NCBI GenBank assembly: GCA_020725865.1 | Contig: DYEC01000003.1 | Coordinates: 1-64,000, forward strand | Direction of reading: 5' to 3' | Length of the DNA: 64,000 nucleotides | DNA from: Anaerolinea sp. | GTDB taxonomy: Bacteria; Chloroflexota; Anaerolineae; Anaerolineales; Anaerolineaceae | Part shown: in pieces, positions 1 to 8,989 of the stretch | Layout of the letters: each line of letters opens with the position of its first letter | How positions within the stretch are numbered: the stretch's first letter is position 1 | Notes under the pieces: model-generated | Databases searched by the model: none | What the model saw: only the letters and a program-made list of their open reading frames with translations | Told to the model about the DNA's origin: nothing | Position numbers and translations under genes: made by a program

Positions 1-1
1 A

Positions 2-112
2 ATTTCAGTATCCTCAAACGGATCGAAGGGGGTGCAACACTGCCGGCGGCAAGCCGGTTGCAAACCGCGTGTTATATTTCAGTATCCTCAAACGGATCGA
101 AGGGGGTGCAAC
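2..112 (-). CRISPR. CRISPR array, leader-proximal end (2 repeats, 1 spacer, continues left)
   Basis: Two identical 37-bp repeats lie at 2-38 and 76-112 (beginning ATTTCAGTATCC and ending GGGGGTGCAAC on the plus strand), separated by a 37-bp spacer at 39-75. Read on the minus strand the repeat begins GTTGCACC and ends ACTGAAAT, which resembles the 8-nt 5' handle left by Cas6. The array is therefore probably transcribed leftward, away from cas4, with the leader at 113-266. It runs off the window edge, so its length is unknown. It is the only array seen, and the Cas6 encoded at 2175-3209 probably processes crRNAs for both the type I and type III complexes. Confidence 0.93.
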
Positions 113-266
113 CCCCCCTGTTTCACACTTATTATACACCCCTTTTCGGAAAAAAACTCTCCTGAGCTTTCCTGGAGTATCTTTTGATACCTGATCGCAA
201 CTTCATTCGGGGCTTCCTTCGCAGATTGGTTTTTGTACAAAAAACCCGGGGGATCTGCGAACAACG
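113..266 (-). promoter_or_regulatory. CRISPR leader with candidate promoter
   Basis: This non-coding stretch separates the cas4 stop from the first repeat, where a leader is expected. On the minus strand a perfect TATAAT lies at 136-131, placing transcription start near 124, about 12 nt before the first repeat. The -35 region is weak (T-rich). A small inverted repeat GTATC/GATAC at 177-190 lies inside the leader. Leader identity is inferred from position; the -10 match is direct observation. Confidence 0.55.
218..261 (-). terminator. Large hairpin just after cas4 (possible terminator or leader boundary)
   Basis: A 44-nt imperfect palindrome starts 5 nt after the cas4 stop. The outer arms are TTCGCAGAT (218-226) and ATCTGCGAA (253-261). 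The inner arms are GGTTTTT and AAAAAACC around a GTAC centre. No U-run follows the stem on the minus strand, so it is not a textbook intrinsic terminator. It may separate the cas operon from array transcription or protect the cas mRNA 3' end. Confidence 0.45.
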
Positions 267-872
267 CTACACTACATCATTACAGAACCGGCGAAACTCA
301 CAAACCACACATTTCCCACGCTGAGAAGTTGGGGAGGGCATCTGTTCGCTTTCCAGCATCAATCGCATTGCCTGTAAAGTGCGCAACGCCTTTTCCCGCA
401 ACGAACGCGTAAATACCACTTCCTGAGGTTTGCGTAATGGGATTTCATACAGGAAACCACGTTGCACTGGCAGTGTCACATATTCTTCCAACAACAGACC
501 ATAGACAACAAGTTGTAACTGAAAATGCACTGCCGCTTTGCTGGAATACTTGTAATCCACTGCAATCACTTCGGGTTTTGATCCCTCTTCTACGTAGATC
601 ACCATATCTACCTTGCCACGCACACCCAGGCGGGTGGAAAACAGATCAACTTCAAACTCACAGCGTCCTTGCGGCAATCCATAACGACGCAGCGAACGGC
701 GCAATTCACGCAGCGCTTCTTTCCTCCCTGCTTCGCGTCCCACCTCCATCATAAATGTTATTGGCCGGATATCTGGCAGGCACAAGGCATAGTACAACAA
801 GCGGGGACAATATGCCCACTGTTTCACATCACTCGCCCGGAAGGGCAAAAAGACCTCATCTTGCGACGACAC
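267..872 (-). CDS. cas4: Cas4 exonuclease (CRISPR adaptation)
   Basis: A 201-aa RecB-like, Fe-S cluster nuclease of the adaptation module that trims prespacers and helps PAM selection. Seen directly: an N-terminal Cys in the YCPRLLYY segment; a C-terminal cluster GKCVVCEFRRFC supplying the other three cluster cysteines; a PD-(D/E)XK core with VDMVIY and VIAVDYKYS; and the QLQLVVYG motif. Length is typical. The start is a GTG at 872, two nucleotides after the cas2 stop. It is the last protein gene of the cas operon and directly precedes the leader. No abnormality was noticed. Confidence 0.95.
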   Translation of the reverse strand: MSSQDEVFLPFRASDVKQWAYCPRLLYYALCLPDIRPITFMMEVGREAGRKEALRELRRSLRRYGLPQGRCEFEVDLFSTRLGVRGKVDMVIYVEEGSKPEVIAVDYKYSSKAAVHFQLQLVVYGLLLEEYVTLPVQRGFLYEIPLRKPQEVVFTRSLREKALRTLQAMRLMLESEQMPSPTSQRGKCVVCEFRRFCNDVV

Positions 873-874
873 TG

Positions 875-1144
875 CTACCCAACTTCTTTTTGATCAATCA
901 CTTTGCGTTTGCGCCAGTCCTCGCTGCATATCGGAAAAAGCTGTACGTTACCGTTTTTTTTGCCAAGGATTTTCTGGATTTTTGCCATTAGCTCGGTCTG
1001 CTGACTGCTGGTCAGCCAGCCAACAAAAGCGCTAAACTGCAGGCGATCCAATCCGTAATCCAGACAGGCATCGGCAATCTTGTTGCGTTTGGCATCATCG
1101 GGGATGTCATAAACTAAAAGTGTATTGGGAATCCGAGATGGCAT
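875..1144 (-). CDS. cas2: Cas2 (CRISPR integration complex)
   Basis: An 89-aa ferredoxin-fold protein forming the centre of the Cas1-Cas2 spacer integrase. It has the characteristic first strand LLVYDIPDD with its acidic end and the helix-strand pattern RLQFSAFVGWLT, then QLFPICSEDW in the last strand. Length is normal. The ATG start at 1144 lies 8 nt after cas1, and the stop is 2 nt before cas4, so cas1, cas2 and cas4 form one translationally tight adaptation module. Confidence 0.95.
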   Translation of the reverse strand: MPSRIPNTLLVYDIPDDAKRNKIADACLDYGLDRLQFSAFVGWLTSSQQTELMAKIQKILGKKNGNVQLFPICSEDWRKRKVIDQKEVG

Positions 1145-1152
1145 AAATCATT

Positions 1153-2196
1153 TCACCATGAACTCAAGAAGGGCGTGTAAGTTTGGCGCTCTCCGCGTAA
1201 AAAAGCAGCAGCATGACGTGCCTGCATTTGAAGAATAATCCGCAGCGGGTATTCTTTTCCTTCAAACTCGGCAGTTGAATCTAGCCGCTGATGAATACGT
1301 TCCACTAACAGGCGCCGAAAATCGCGGCTGAGCAGTCCATCCTCCTGTCGCTCAAAAGCAACTCCTTTGGTTGCCAGAGCAAAAACCGTTCGATCTACGA
1401 CGACCGGGCGGAATTCCTCTATGAAATCCAACGTCATTGATGGTTTGCCTGGGCGGTCGGCATGCAAAAAACCGGCATAGGGATCCAAACCCGCCAGCAG
1501 CAATGCGCGCTCAATCAAACCATATAGAACACCATATCCGTAGTTCAAGCCGGCATTCACCGCATCAGCCGCGTTGCGTCCGGTGCGTCCCGGAAAGCCA
1601 TAAGACTCGGGAATGATATGAGCAACTGCTTTCCAGTAACGTTCAGCCGCTCGGCCCTCGATCCCCATTAATTCCTGACGCAGGTCTATTACAGTTTGCC
1701 GGCTGGTTCTAGAACGCTCCAATAAATTCTCCATTGCAATTTCCTGATCCATAATCTCAAGCGCACATAAACGCAATTCCTCATAAACACCGGGATCGCT
1801 TTCTTTGCGCGATTTGGCAAAATATTTGAGTAAATTTGCCTGATTACGCAGTTTTCCCAGTCCAAAGGCAACCACCAGTGCCAGCCCCAGGGGCGTGCGG
1901 TATGCTTCCAGCTGAGCACGCCGGGTGGCAATTGTCCCCACCAGTCCGCTACTGTAGAGGCTGGCATACGGACGGCCATTGGGGTGGAGAAAGAAAATAG
2001 GGATGCCGCGTTCAGCACATTCCTGTACCGCATCTGCACTCAAACTGACCCCTAAGCCGGAAATTAAAACACTTTCTAGGTGCAGCAAGGGCGCCTGGGC
2101 AATTTTTTGATTATCCTTTGTAACAATCAGACGCTCGCTGTGTTTTCCCAGAAAAGCTCCAAATTCATCAATGATCAGGTGCTGAATGATTGCCAC
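1153..2196 (-). CDS. cas1: Cas1 integrase
   Basis: A 347-aa metal-dependent integrase that inserts new spacers at the leader end. The three expected metal ligands are visible: E180 in the MGIEG segment, H245 in GFLHADRPG and E260 in LDFIEEFRP. The N-terminal beta domain (about 1-90) is intact, with the GIPIFFLHPNG segment. The start is a GTG at 2196 behind an AGGAG ribosome site in the end of cas6, which it overlaps by 22 bp. A standard type I/III Cas1. Confidence 0.96.
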   Translation of the reverse strand: MAIIQHLIIDEFGAFLGKHSERLIVTKDNQKIAQAPLLHLESVLISGLGVSLSADAVQECAERGIPIFFLHPNGRPYASLYSSGLVGTIATRRAQLEAYRTPLGLALVVAFGLGKLRNQANLLKYFAKSRKESDPGVYEELRLCALEIMDQEIAMENLLERSRTSRQTVIDLRQELMGIEGRAAERYWKAVAHIIPESYGFPGRTGRNAADAVNAGLNYGYGVLYGLIERALLLAGLDPYAGFLHADRPGKPSMTLDFIEEFRPVVVDRTVFALATKGVAFERQEDGLLSRDFRRLLVERIHQRLDSTAEFEGKEYPLRIILQMQARHAAAFLRGERQTYTPFLSSW

Positions 2197-3209
2197 GCAG
2201 ATTTCTCCTCTCTCAATAAAACAAACTTAAAGACGCCATCACCCTTAACCACATCTTTACCCACCTGAGCCAATTCTCCCCAAAATAGCCAGGGCAGTAA
2301 TTCATGCCAGACCTCTGCCGGAGCGGAGTAATCTGCCCAGCCAAGCAGTCCGCTGATCCAGGTTTTACGCCCCAAACGCTGCGACCCGCTGGCGACTTCC
2401 ACCCAGTGGGTATGGTGTTTGCCCATTTGCACTGCCTGGGCAAGACGGCGCAGGTGATTACGGGATTCGAATGAGCGTTGATAGCCACCCGCAAAACAAA
2501 ACGCCAGCTCATCCAGACGTTTGAGCAAATGAGAGAAAAGGGTTACAAAAGATGGAGTGACTTGGAGTAAGTGTTTATTGACAATGAGCCGCAACGGGGT
2601 GCGAAAGTAAAATCGAAAAGTCAATATTTCAGGGGAAGAAACATCAAGATCAATATCTGCCTTTTGTCGCAAATCACGGTGTGTAACGGGATGCTCCGGC
2701 GGACGGATAACATGATCATCATCTTTCAACACAACCCAATCTGATTGATTTGGCAATTCGGCGGTCACCGAGCGCAGACGGAAACGTCCTCTTCCGCTCC
2801 CAACCCCTATCCGTCCCATTTCTGAAACGGCAAGTACAAAATAAGCCAGATAACGCTGGGTTTCTCCAAACAAGGTAATGTAGAAGGAAAACCGCTCGCC
2901 GGACGGCAAAAGCGTAGCGGAGTCCAATGGCGGCACAAGCGCATAACCGCGCCGCACCTGACCGGGCTGTTTTTCATGTAGCAAGAGCCAGCAAACCGGG
3001 CAGGTATCTACATGCTGTGGATCAATCTTCAAACGTTCCTGCGGCGTGAAAGCCGAAAGCGCACATACCGCGCGGTTCATCACATTCAACAACGCACCGC
3101 GCAGATTGCTGCCGGCATTTAAACCACCCAGATTGACAATGGTGATTGCCTCACAATCAAACCGCAATCGAACACAGGTGAGCGGGAAAGTTAAGTCGTC
3201 GTCACTCAT
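2175..3209 (-). CDS. cas6: Cas6 pre-crRNA endoribonuclease
   Basis: A 344-aa RAMP protein that cuts the repeat to give crRNAs. Recognised from the N-terminal LRFDCEAI strand, LRGALLN, a CPVC zinc-like pair followed by LLL, RRGYALVPPL, and the glycine-rich GVGSGRGRFRL loop, a layout typical of Cas6 proteins with the CRISPR_Cas6/DUF2276 domain. The ATG at 3209 overlaps the cas3 end by 8 bp; an alternative ATG at 3233 adds 8 residues, and neither has a strong ribosome site. It is the only Cas6 seen, so it probably serves the neighbouring type III-B complex too. Confidence 0.9.
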   Translation of the reverse strand: MSDDDLTFPLTCVRLRFDCEAITIVNLGGLNAGSNLRGALLNVMNRAVCALSAFTPQERLKIDPQHVDTCPVCWLLLHEKQPGQVRRGYALVPPLDSATLLPSGERFSFYITLFGETQRYLAYFVLAVSEMGRIGVGSGRGRFRLRSVTAELPNQSDWVVLKDDDHVIRPPEHPVTHRDLRQKADIDLDVSSPEILTFRFYFRTPLRLIVNKHLLQVTPSFVTLFSHLLKRLDELAFCFAGGYQRSFESRNHLRRLAQAVQMGKHHTHWVEVASGSQRLGRKTWISGLLGWADYSAPAEVWHELLPWLFWGELAQVGKDVVKGDGVFKFVLLREEKSAWQSFST

Positions 3210-5595
3210 CTTCCAATACTTTCGGAGATCCATCCAAGTTCAAACCGAATTCGCCATCATAAGGCAAGCGAACAATGGCAGGAATATCTCGATCGGCAGG
3301 TAAAGCCTTGCCGTTTTCAAGTAGAGAAACAAACACTCCCCAGGAAAGAGGAACCAGCAAGCAATCCGCCTCAAAAAACAACCCCTGTTCCTTAAGCCTC
3401 ATGTACTCTTCGTAATGGTCTTCCACTAGAACCTCGCAGCCGTTGAACAGACGATCAAACGTATCCGCTAACGACAAATCACTCTCAAAAGGAAATAGAC
3501 GCCTAAGGAAAGACTGGCGAAATTGCTGTGCAGAGTCGTCATACTCACTTTGCCAGGATTGAAGTACCTGCTGCTGGTAGACCATTGCCAGCCAATCGGG
3601 CAAACGGCTTTCCTGAACCAGGACACCCTGGGGCGAGCAGGAAGTTTCCTGTTTTAAGAGTTTCAGCGTCTGCTCAAGCTGCGCGAAAGGCTGATACACC
3701 CGCTTGAATTCATCCGCCAAATTACAGAAAACATGGACCGGCGCTGGCGGACGGCTGGCAAGACGATTGACTCGGCCAAAGCGTTGCAACAAAGCTTCTA
3801 ATGGGGCAAGATCAGTAAAAAGAACGTCCATATCCAGGTTGAGACTGACTTCAACCACCTGCGTGGCAACGAAAACCAGAGGTTGACGAAAAGAAGTGTG
3901 TAAGCCGGCATACTGGAGTATTGCCCGCTCTTTTGCGAGACGATCGCGCCCGCAAAAGCGGCTATGCAACAAGAAAACAGGAATGGTCTCTTGAAGATGC
4001 TTTTTAAGCCATTGATACACCTGCTGCGCCCGGCGGACAGTATTGCACACAACCAGCACCTGTTTTCCCTCACCTGCAGCATGCGCAACCTGTTGCAGAT
4101 TTTGCTCTTCCAGCAGGTCACCATCACACAAACGCAAGCAATGGCGGCAAAAACGCTTCAGTAAATTACTACTGGCTTGAACTTGCTGTAAACCGGGCAA
4201 AATTTGGTCAAGTTGTCCGGCAAGGGGTGGCGGGACAGTCGCTGAAAGCACCATAAACTGCGCCCCGTAATACTGAGCCAGAAAGCGCATAGTCTCCAGA
4301 ATCATAGCCAGACGGCGCGGTTCATAGACATGCAGTTCATCCATGACAAAAGCTGCATTGGTAAAGTCACTGAGCAACGCCTCATACCCCTTGAGTTGAA
4401 AGGATGCTTTCAGCATTTGGTAAGGCGTCAGCACACGCACTGGGTAATAGGCAAGCCCGGCGCGGTTCCGCAACAGGCGTGCGGTAAAAGTGGCATCTTT
4501 GGGAGTGTACTGTTGTTCCATCAGTTTTTGATATAGTGCGAGCGCGCTGTGCCCATGCAATAGACCAACCCGATTGGGAAAGAGGATACTCAGGCGATCG
4601 TACATGGCATTCAAGCTTGCCTGATAAGGCAAGGTATAGAACAGCCGCGGCGACTTTTGCGCCATTGCCCATAGCAGAGCAGCCTCGGTTTTACCGCTGC
4701 CGGTCGGCGCAGTCAGCAACGCATGGCCCTGCAAGTAAAAAGCTTGACGTTGATGGGTGTGTAGGTCATTGGGCTGAAGCCCTACCCGAACAAGCAATTG
4801 ATTCGGGTCGAAATCAGGCAATGGAAGCCCGCCAGTTCCAGCAGAGGCAAGGTGATCTGCTTGAACCAGAAACCCGCGCGCCCAGATACCCAGACGAAGT
4901 TGTTCGATAATTTCCAGAGAATCTTCAGCTTGATCAAGGGCTTCTTCCCAAGAACGTCTCAACTCATGAACGGCTTTCAGCCGAGCGCGTAAAACCTGAG
5001 GTGAAAATTGCGACAATGCGATGTTCATTTTCGGAATGGACGGCATATATATCCCCAGCTTATCGGCTTCCAATGCTTCCAACCAGGCCGGAGCACAGTC
5101 TCGCAACCAGCCGTACAAGGCGTTCCGGTCTTGTTCGCAAAGCTCGTTCAACAGATCGGCAATCGGATCGTTATCCTCATCCGGCGGGAAAAGGTAGTCA
5201 TCCAGTTCACAAAAATCCTTGTGATGGGTAACAATTGCGGCAGAGAGAAAGGTCAGCTCGGCATCCGATAAACCCTGACTGATCCAATCCACGAAAGCCA
5301 GTGAAAGAACCTCGTGGCGGTAACGCCAGACCGGCGCTTTTCCCCGCAGGGAACGTTGAAAGCCCTGCGCAGCCTTGCCCCAGTCGTGCAGAAAGACTGC
5401 CCAAAAAAGCAGGTGGTACAGAGCAGGCTGGCAACTTTTAGCAGGCAGATCAGGCCGCAGACGAGCAAGTTCACAAAACCGTTGCAACGCTTGCCAGGTG
5501 TGTTCAACCAATGTCTGGGCAGCAGGCGGTTCTCCTGCAGGGCTTTTTGCCAAGAGGTGATCCAGCTTACCGGGTATGCAAGGTGGTGCCGTCAT
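3202..5595 (-). CDS. cas3: Cas3 nuclease-helicase
   Basis: A 797-aa fused HD nuclease and superfamily-2 helicase recruited by Cascade to degrade target DNA. HD residues: H70-D71 in FLHDWGKA, H94, and HH at 124-125. Helicase motifs: Walker A TAPTGSGKT near 295-303, motif II DELH at 419-422, motif III SAT at 451-453, and motif VI QRFGRVNR near 612-619. All key residues are present, so it should be active. The ATG at 5595 is 3 nt after the cas5 stop. Confidence 0.96.
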   Translation of the reverse strand: MTAPPCIPGKLDHLLAKSPAGEPPAAQTLVEHTWQALQRFCELARLRPDLPAKSCQPALYHLLFWAVFLHDWGKAAQGFQRSLRGKAPVWRYRHEVLSLAFVDWISQGLSDAELTFLSAAIVTHHKDFCELDDYLFPPDEDNDPIADLLNELCEQDRNALYGWLRDCAPAWLEALEADKLGIYMPSIPKMNIALSQFSPQVLRARLKAVHELRRSWEEALDQAEDSLEIIEQLRLGIWARGFLVQADHLASAGTGGLPLPDFDPNQLLVRVGLQPNDLHTHQRQAFYLQGHALLTAPTGSGKTEAALLWAMAQKSPRLFYTLPYQASLNAMYDRLSILFPNRVGLLHGHSALALYQKLMEQQYTPKDATFTARLLRNRAGLAYYPVRVLTPYQMLKASFQLKGYEALLSDFTNAAFVMDELHVYEPRRLAMILETMRFLAQYYGAQFMVLSATVPPPLAGQLDQILPGLQQVQASSNLLKRFCRHCLRLCDGDLLEEQNLQQVAHAAGEGKQVLVVCNTVRRAQQVYQWLKKHLQETIPVFLLHSRFCGRDRLAKERAILQYAGLHTSFRQPLVFVATQVVEVSLNLDMDVLFTDLAPLEALLQRFGRVNRLASRPPAPVHVFCNLADEFKRVYQPFAQLEQTLKLLKQETSCSPQGVLVQESRLPDWLAMVYQQQVLQSWQSEYDDSAQQFRQSFLRRLFPFESDLSLADTFDRLFNGCEVLVEDHYEEYMRLKEQGLFFEADCLLVPLSWGVFVSLLENGKALPADRDIPAIVRLPYDGEFGLNLDGSPKVLEDE

Positions 5596-5598
5596 TCG

Positions 5599-6324
5599 TT
5601 ATACCCATGATAGGAAACATACGCCTCGCGGATCATTGTTGATGAGCGGTTCTGTCGGGTCCGCCCACCATGAGTCCGGCAAGGGATTCTCTGGGGTTTG
5701 ATACCATTCTTTGGTATGCGTCCTGCGCTTAATGACAAGATAACGAGCAAAATTGGGCTGACGCTTCTTTTGGTAATTCAGCCAGCGCGGCATGAGGACA
5801 CTCTGCCCGGATTGGGTATGTTGAACATACTGATAAGGCAGTAAAGCATCCTGAAAATAAACCGAAGGCGCGGTTTGTAGTTCAATGACTTCCACATTGC
5901 GGTAGGTGAATAAATCCTGCGAGCGTCCCAAACAAACCGCATAACGCGGTGAACGGAAAGCATCTGCCCATTCCGGGCGAGTGAGGTATAGAGTCAGGGT
6001 TGGGAAGAACAGAATCTGACGTTCGAACGGTTGCGGCTGGCCCTCCATTGCTTTCGGATAAGGCAAATCAGCCGAGATACTTTTCCTTCCCGCAGCGGAA
6101 GTGAACAGATATATAGTCTCAATATCCGTCTGTTTCGCCCGATAAGAAAAATGGACTGCAAACAGAATGCCTTGCGGGTCGAACCATTCGCCCAGCGCAC
6201 TGGCGACATGGCCGTATAGGGTTGCCGGCGGCGGCATATCAAATGTTGGCTGTACCTGCATCATAAAATGCGGATAGCGGAAAGAAGCAGTCAGCCCCTC
6301 GGCAGTAATTTTCAGTACCTGCAT
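5599..6324 (-). CDS. cas5: Cas5 (Cas5t type), Cascade subunit
   Basis: A 241-aa RAMP protein that holds the crRNA 5' handle in the type I complex. The N-terminus (MQVLKITAEGLTASFRYP) and the glycine-containing PPPATLYGHVASALGEW segment are characteristic of Cas5, closest in form to the Tneap-type Cas5t found beside Cst1/Cst2 proteins. It lies between cas7 and cas3 with short spacers (21 and 3 nt). Subtype naming is from context as well as sequence. Confidence 0.88.
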   Translation of the reverse strand: MQVLKITAEGLTASFRYPHFMMQVQPTFDMPPPATLYGHVASALGEWFDPQGILFAVHFSYRAKQTDIETIYLFTSAAGRKSISADLPYPKAMEGQPQPFERQILFFPTLTLYLTRPEWADAFRSPRYAVCLGRSQDLFTYRNVEVIELQTAPSVYFQDALLPYQYVQHTQSGQSVLMPRWLNYQKKRQPNFARYLVIKRRTHTKEWYQTPENPLPDSWWADPTEPLINNDPRGVCFLSWV

Positions 6325-6345
6325 TTGTCGTCCTTTTAGCCTTAC

Positions 6346-7425
6346 CTATGCAAGCCAGTCTTTGTGTTGCTCAAGAGCTCCAGCCAGTGCAGAGCACGCC
6401 TGACGGGGATGCGAAATGTGAATTCGTTCCTTCCAATCTTGCAATTCACCATCAGGCTGCAAAGCGCGCAGGAGTTTCTCGCGCTCGGCATCCAGATAGC
6501 CATTTACCCATCCGAAATACACATCCGAGAGCAGGTCGTCCTTGTGAGTCTGCAAGGCTTCTTTCAAGGCGGCAAGATTGAGCAGCGGCCGCTCACCCTG
6601 GGCGCCGAACATATGCCCAAAGATATGATTTCCGCCGCGCGTTACCGCAAGCACCAGAACATCCGGGCTGACATCGGTGTAATGTAATGCCTGTTTTGCG
6701 CCGCCGTCCAGGTGCGCTAATCCCTCTAACAGCGCTTTGATACGGCGCAAACGTTCCTCATCGGGCAAACGATAAGCCTTTTCTTTCGGCAATTCAATGA
6801 GATTCTTAGCCTTTGCCTGTTTCTGACGCTCATCATCCAGATTCAAGTAACCGGTGCGCTTGACAAAGGTAAACGTTCCGGCAGCGTGTAAATCGAGCGA
6901 AAGTAGCCCCTGCAAAGTGGCACGGTAAAACTGATGTTCGTGAGGTACAGGGTTGTCTTCATGCCGCGCCATCACGCCGAAATCATTGACCAACCGCACC
7001 GGGTATAGAGAGACCAGTGTGCTAACCCGTAATGGAGAAACACGGGTAACCGTCTCGGTCGTTGGTGTAGCATCCGCTATCAAGCCGCTTTGTTCACGTT
7101 GGGTAACTGCATCTGTTTTTTTGGATTGGGCGCGCATGTAGCCGAACAAATCATCATCCCAATACTCAATGGGGTTAGCATCTGTATAAGCAATTTTTTG
7201 CTCACGAAAGACGGGCGAGGCTTTCCATCCCCACTTCCCTTTTTCCAGCGTTGTTCGCAGCCAATAGCGGAACGCCTGAGCAGAAACGTACGGATATGTC
7301 CCTTCACGGGTGCTAATGGATTTGACGGCTACAGCATTTTCTGCCACATTGCCGGGAATGTTCCCCGCGTTGTTCAGTGCCGATGCAGGGGCATCAATTA
7401 AGATTAAACCGGTGATAAAAGACAT
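6346..7425 (-). CDS. cas7: Cas7 (Cst2/DevR type), Cascade backbone
   Basis: A 359-aa backbone subunit that coats the crRNA in the type I complex. The N-terminus ITGLILIDAPASALNNAG and the later YPYVSAQAFRYWLR match the Cst2/DevR branch of Cas7. I chose the ATG at 7425 because a clear AGGAGG lies 8 nt upstream; the open frame continues to 7584 but that extension is basic, low in similarity and overlaps cas8. The 91-nt gap to cas8 holds nothing else recognisable. Confidence 0.9.
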   Translation of the reverse strand: MSFITGLILIDAPASALNNAGNIPGNVAENAVAVKSISTREGTYPYVSAQAFRYWLRTTLEKGKWGWKASPVFREQKIAYTDANPIEYWDDDLFGYMRAQSKKTDAVTQREQSGLIADATPTTETVTRVSPLRVSTLVSLYPVRLVNDFGVMARHEDNPVPHEHQFYRATLQGLLSLDLHAAGTFTFVKRTGYLNLDDERQKQAKAKNLIELPKEKAYRLPDEERLRRIKALLEGLAHLDGGAKQALHYTDVSPDVLVLAVTRGGNHIFGHMFGAQGERPLLNLAALKEALQTHKDDLLSDVYFGWVNGYLDAEREKLLRALQPDGELQDWKERIHISHPRQACSALAGALEQHKDWLA

Positions 7426-7516
7426 TTTTCTATCCTCCTGTGAATAACTGCGGGCCCAGCCGCGCCGCGCACAAACTGTGGTTTTCTCTCTGACGGCTGG
7501 TTCAGAGTGAGTACGT

Positions 7517-8989
7517 TTACATGGTTTCTTCGGCACTCTCTTCAGCGGCAATTTCTTCGGGGACCGCCTCAAGATGCTGTGCAAGCCAGCCCTCTTGATA
7601 GAGCCGCTCCATCAAACGGATCAGGACTAGATCGCGCCCCAGCCGCCAATCTGCATTGGGTATGCCTTCGCTCAACTCGAATACGGCGAGGAATTCGTCA
7701 AAGCCAATCAGTGGCGGCTGGTTCTGGCGCACCAATACTAGCGAGGTGCGAATCAGGGCAGCGCGCAATTCGCTGTATGAACGCGCCAGCCAAAAGGCAT
7801 TGAAGAAGCGCCGATCATTTTGCCGGACGATATACTCGGCCAGGCTATCGCCCAAACGTCGGATGGCATCAATTCTTTCTTTTTCCATAAGCATGACCTC
7901 TTTCAGGAATAATTCAGCAAGAGCCCAAGAAATCAAATTGGCTTCTGCTCGAAGATTATAGGTGGTTGTCGGGTCAGTTTTATCGTCCGATTTGCTCGGT
8001 TTACGTAAGAAATAACGCCGAATAAAAGCTACCGACTGGAGTGGTAGAGTAAACAAATCCTCATATAAACGGTTATAGCGGGGCTGTGCTCCTCCTTTGC
8101 GGGTCAATTGCCAGCCGCGTTTAACAAGCGCCTGCCATGCGTCTTGATAGCGCGGGCTGATTGCGTGACGCAGAAATCGGCTCACCTCAAACGGCAGAGG
8201 AATAATTTGTAACTCGACCCCTTGACCGCTATTGGTGAAATAATAGGCGGTCAACGAGCCAGTCGGATGTTCAACTTCTGCCTCATGCTTTTGCTTTTGA
8301 AGTTCAAGCTCTGCCTGGAGCAACTGCTCGATTAGTAATGTGCGGGGTTGGCGAGTGCTTGTGTCTGCTAATTTTTTTTCATTTGCGGCGCGGGCGGCTA
8401 CAATATGTTTTTGGTTAATGCCCAAAAAGGACTTTGCGAAATGCAACATCAAGCGGCTATCGTCGCAGTGAACCGCCAGAAGCCGACCCCCCACCTTGGC
8501 ACAGCCAAGGGGCAGCGCATGAAAAACCAGCAATGAAAACCCGGAAAGCGGCAAGCCCGCTTCGCCTTCGGCATGGAAGTTAACCATATCTTCGGCAGTT
8601 AGCAGTGGAATATGCTGGCGGAAGGCACGTCCCGGCGGTAGTTCCCCCTTAATATCATACGGTATCGCAGTGGCAGGTTCGCCAGAAAAGGGATCAGTGT
8701 ACGCCGGGTGTGGTTGATTCACCAGAAAAGCACCCAGGATTTTTTGAGCATATTGACAGCGTTTTTCGGGATGTGCTTCAAAAGCAGGGTTGTTAAAACC
8801 TGAATTTGGAAATGCTACCGTCAGGAATGATTTCAGCGGGTCCACTACATAGTTGGTCTTCATGTACTGAGCCGCCTTGCTTAAGTCCCCTTCGGTCAAT
8901 TGGCTGGGATGTTTTTTACCGGCAAAAGCGGCCAAGGTGGCCAGCCCCACATCGAACAAAGGATGTCCTGTATAGTCTATTCCTTTCAT
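7517..8989 (-). CDS. cas8: Cas8 (Cst1-like large subunit, type I-B Tneap)
   Basis: A 490-aa large subunit of Cascade, likely responsible for PAM recognition. The N-terminus (DYTGHPLFDVGLATLAAFAG) and overall length fit the Cst1/CXXC-CXXC family that accompanies Cst2 and Cas5t. At the place where that family carries a zinc-binding cysteine quartet, this protein reads KRCQYAQKI and DPFSGEPATA, so most expected cysteines are missing. The start codon overlaps the csx15 stop (ATGA type). Family assignment is good; which subtype label applies depends on the scheme used. Confidence 0.85.
   Translation of the reverse strand: MKGIDYTGHPLFDVGLATLAAFAGKKHPSQLTEGDLSKAAQYMKTNYVVDPLKSFLTVAFPNSGFNNPAFEAHPEKRCQYAQKILGAFLVNQPHPAYTDPFSGEPATAIPYDIKGELPPGRAFRQHIPLLTAEDMVNFHAEGEAGLPLSGFSLLVFHALPLGCAKVGGRLLAVHCDDSRLMLHFAKSFLGINQKHIVAARAANEKKLADTSTRQPRTLLIEQLLQAELELQKQKHEAEVEHPTGSLTAYYFTNSGQGVELQIIPLPFEVSRFLRHAISPRYQDAWQALVKRGWQLTRKGGAQPRYNRLYEDLFTLPLQSVAFIRRYFLRKPSKSDDKTDPTTTYNLRAEANLISWALAELFLKEVMLMEKERIDAIRRLGDSLAEYIVRQNDRRFFNAFWLARSYSELRAALIRTSLVLVRQNQPPLIGFDEFLAVFELSEGIPNADWRLGRDLVLIRLMERLYQEGWLAQHLEAVPEEIAAEESAEETM

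Noticed and set aside
7426-7584. N-terminal extension of cas7
   Set aside because: Basic low-similarity sequence overlapping cas8; an AGGAGG site marks the ATG at 7425.
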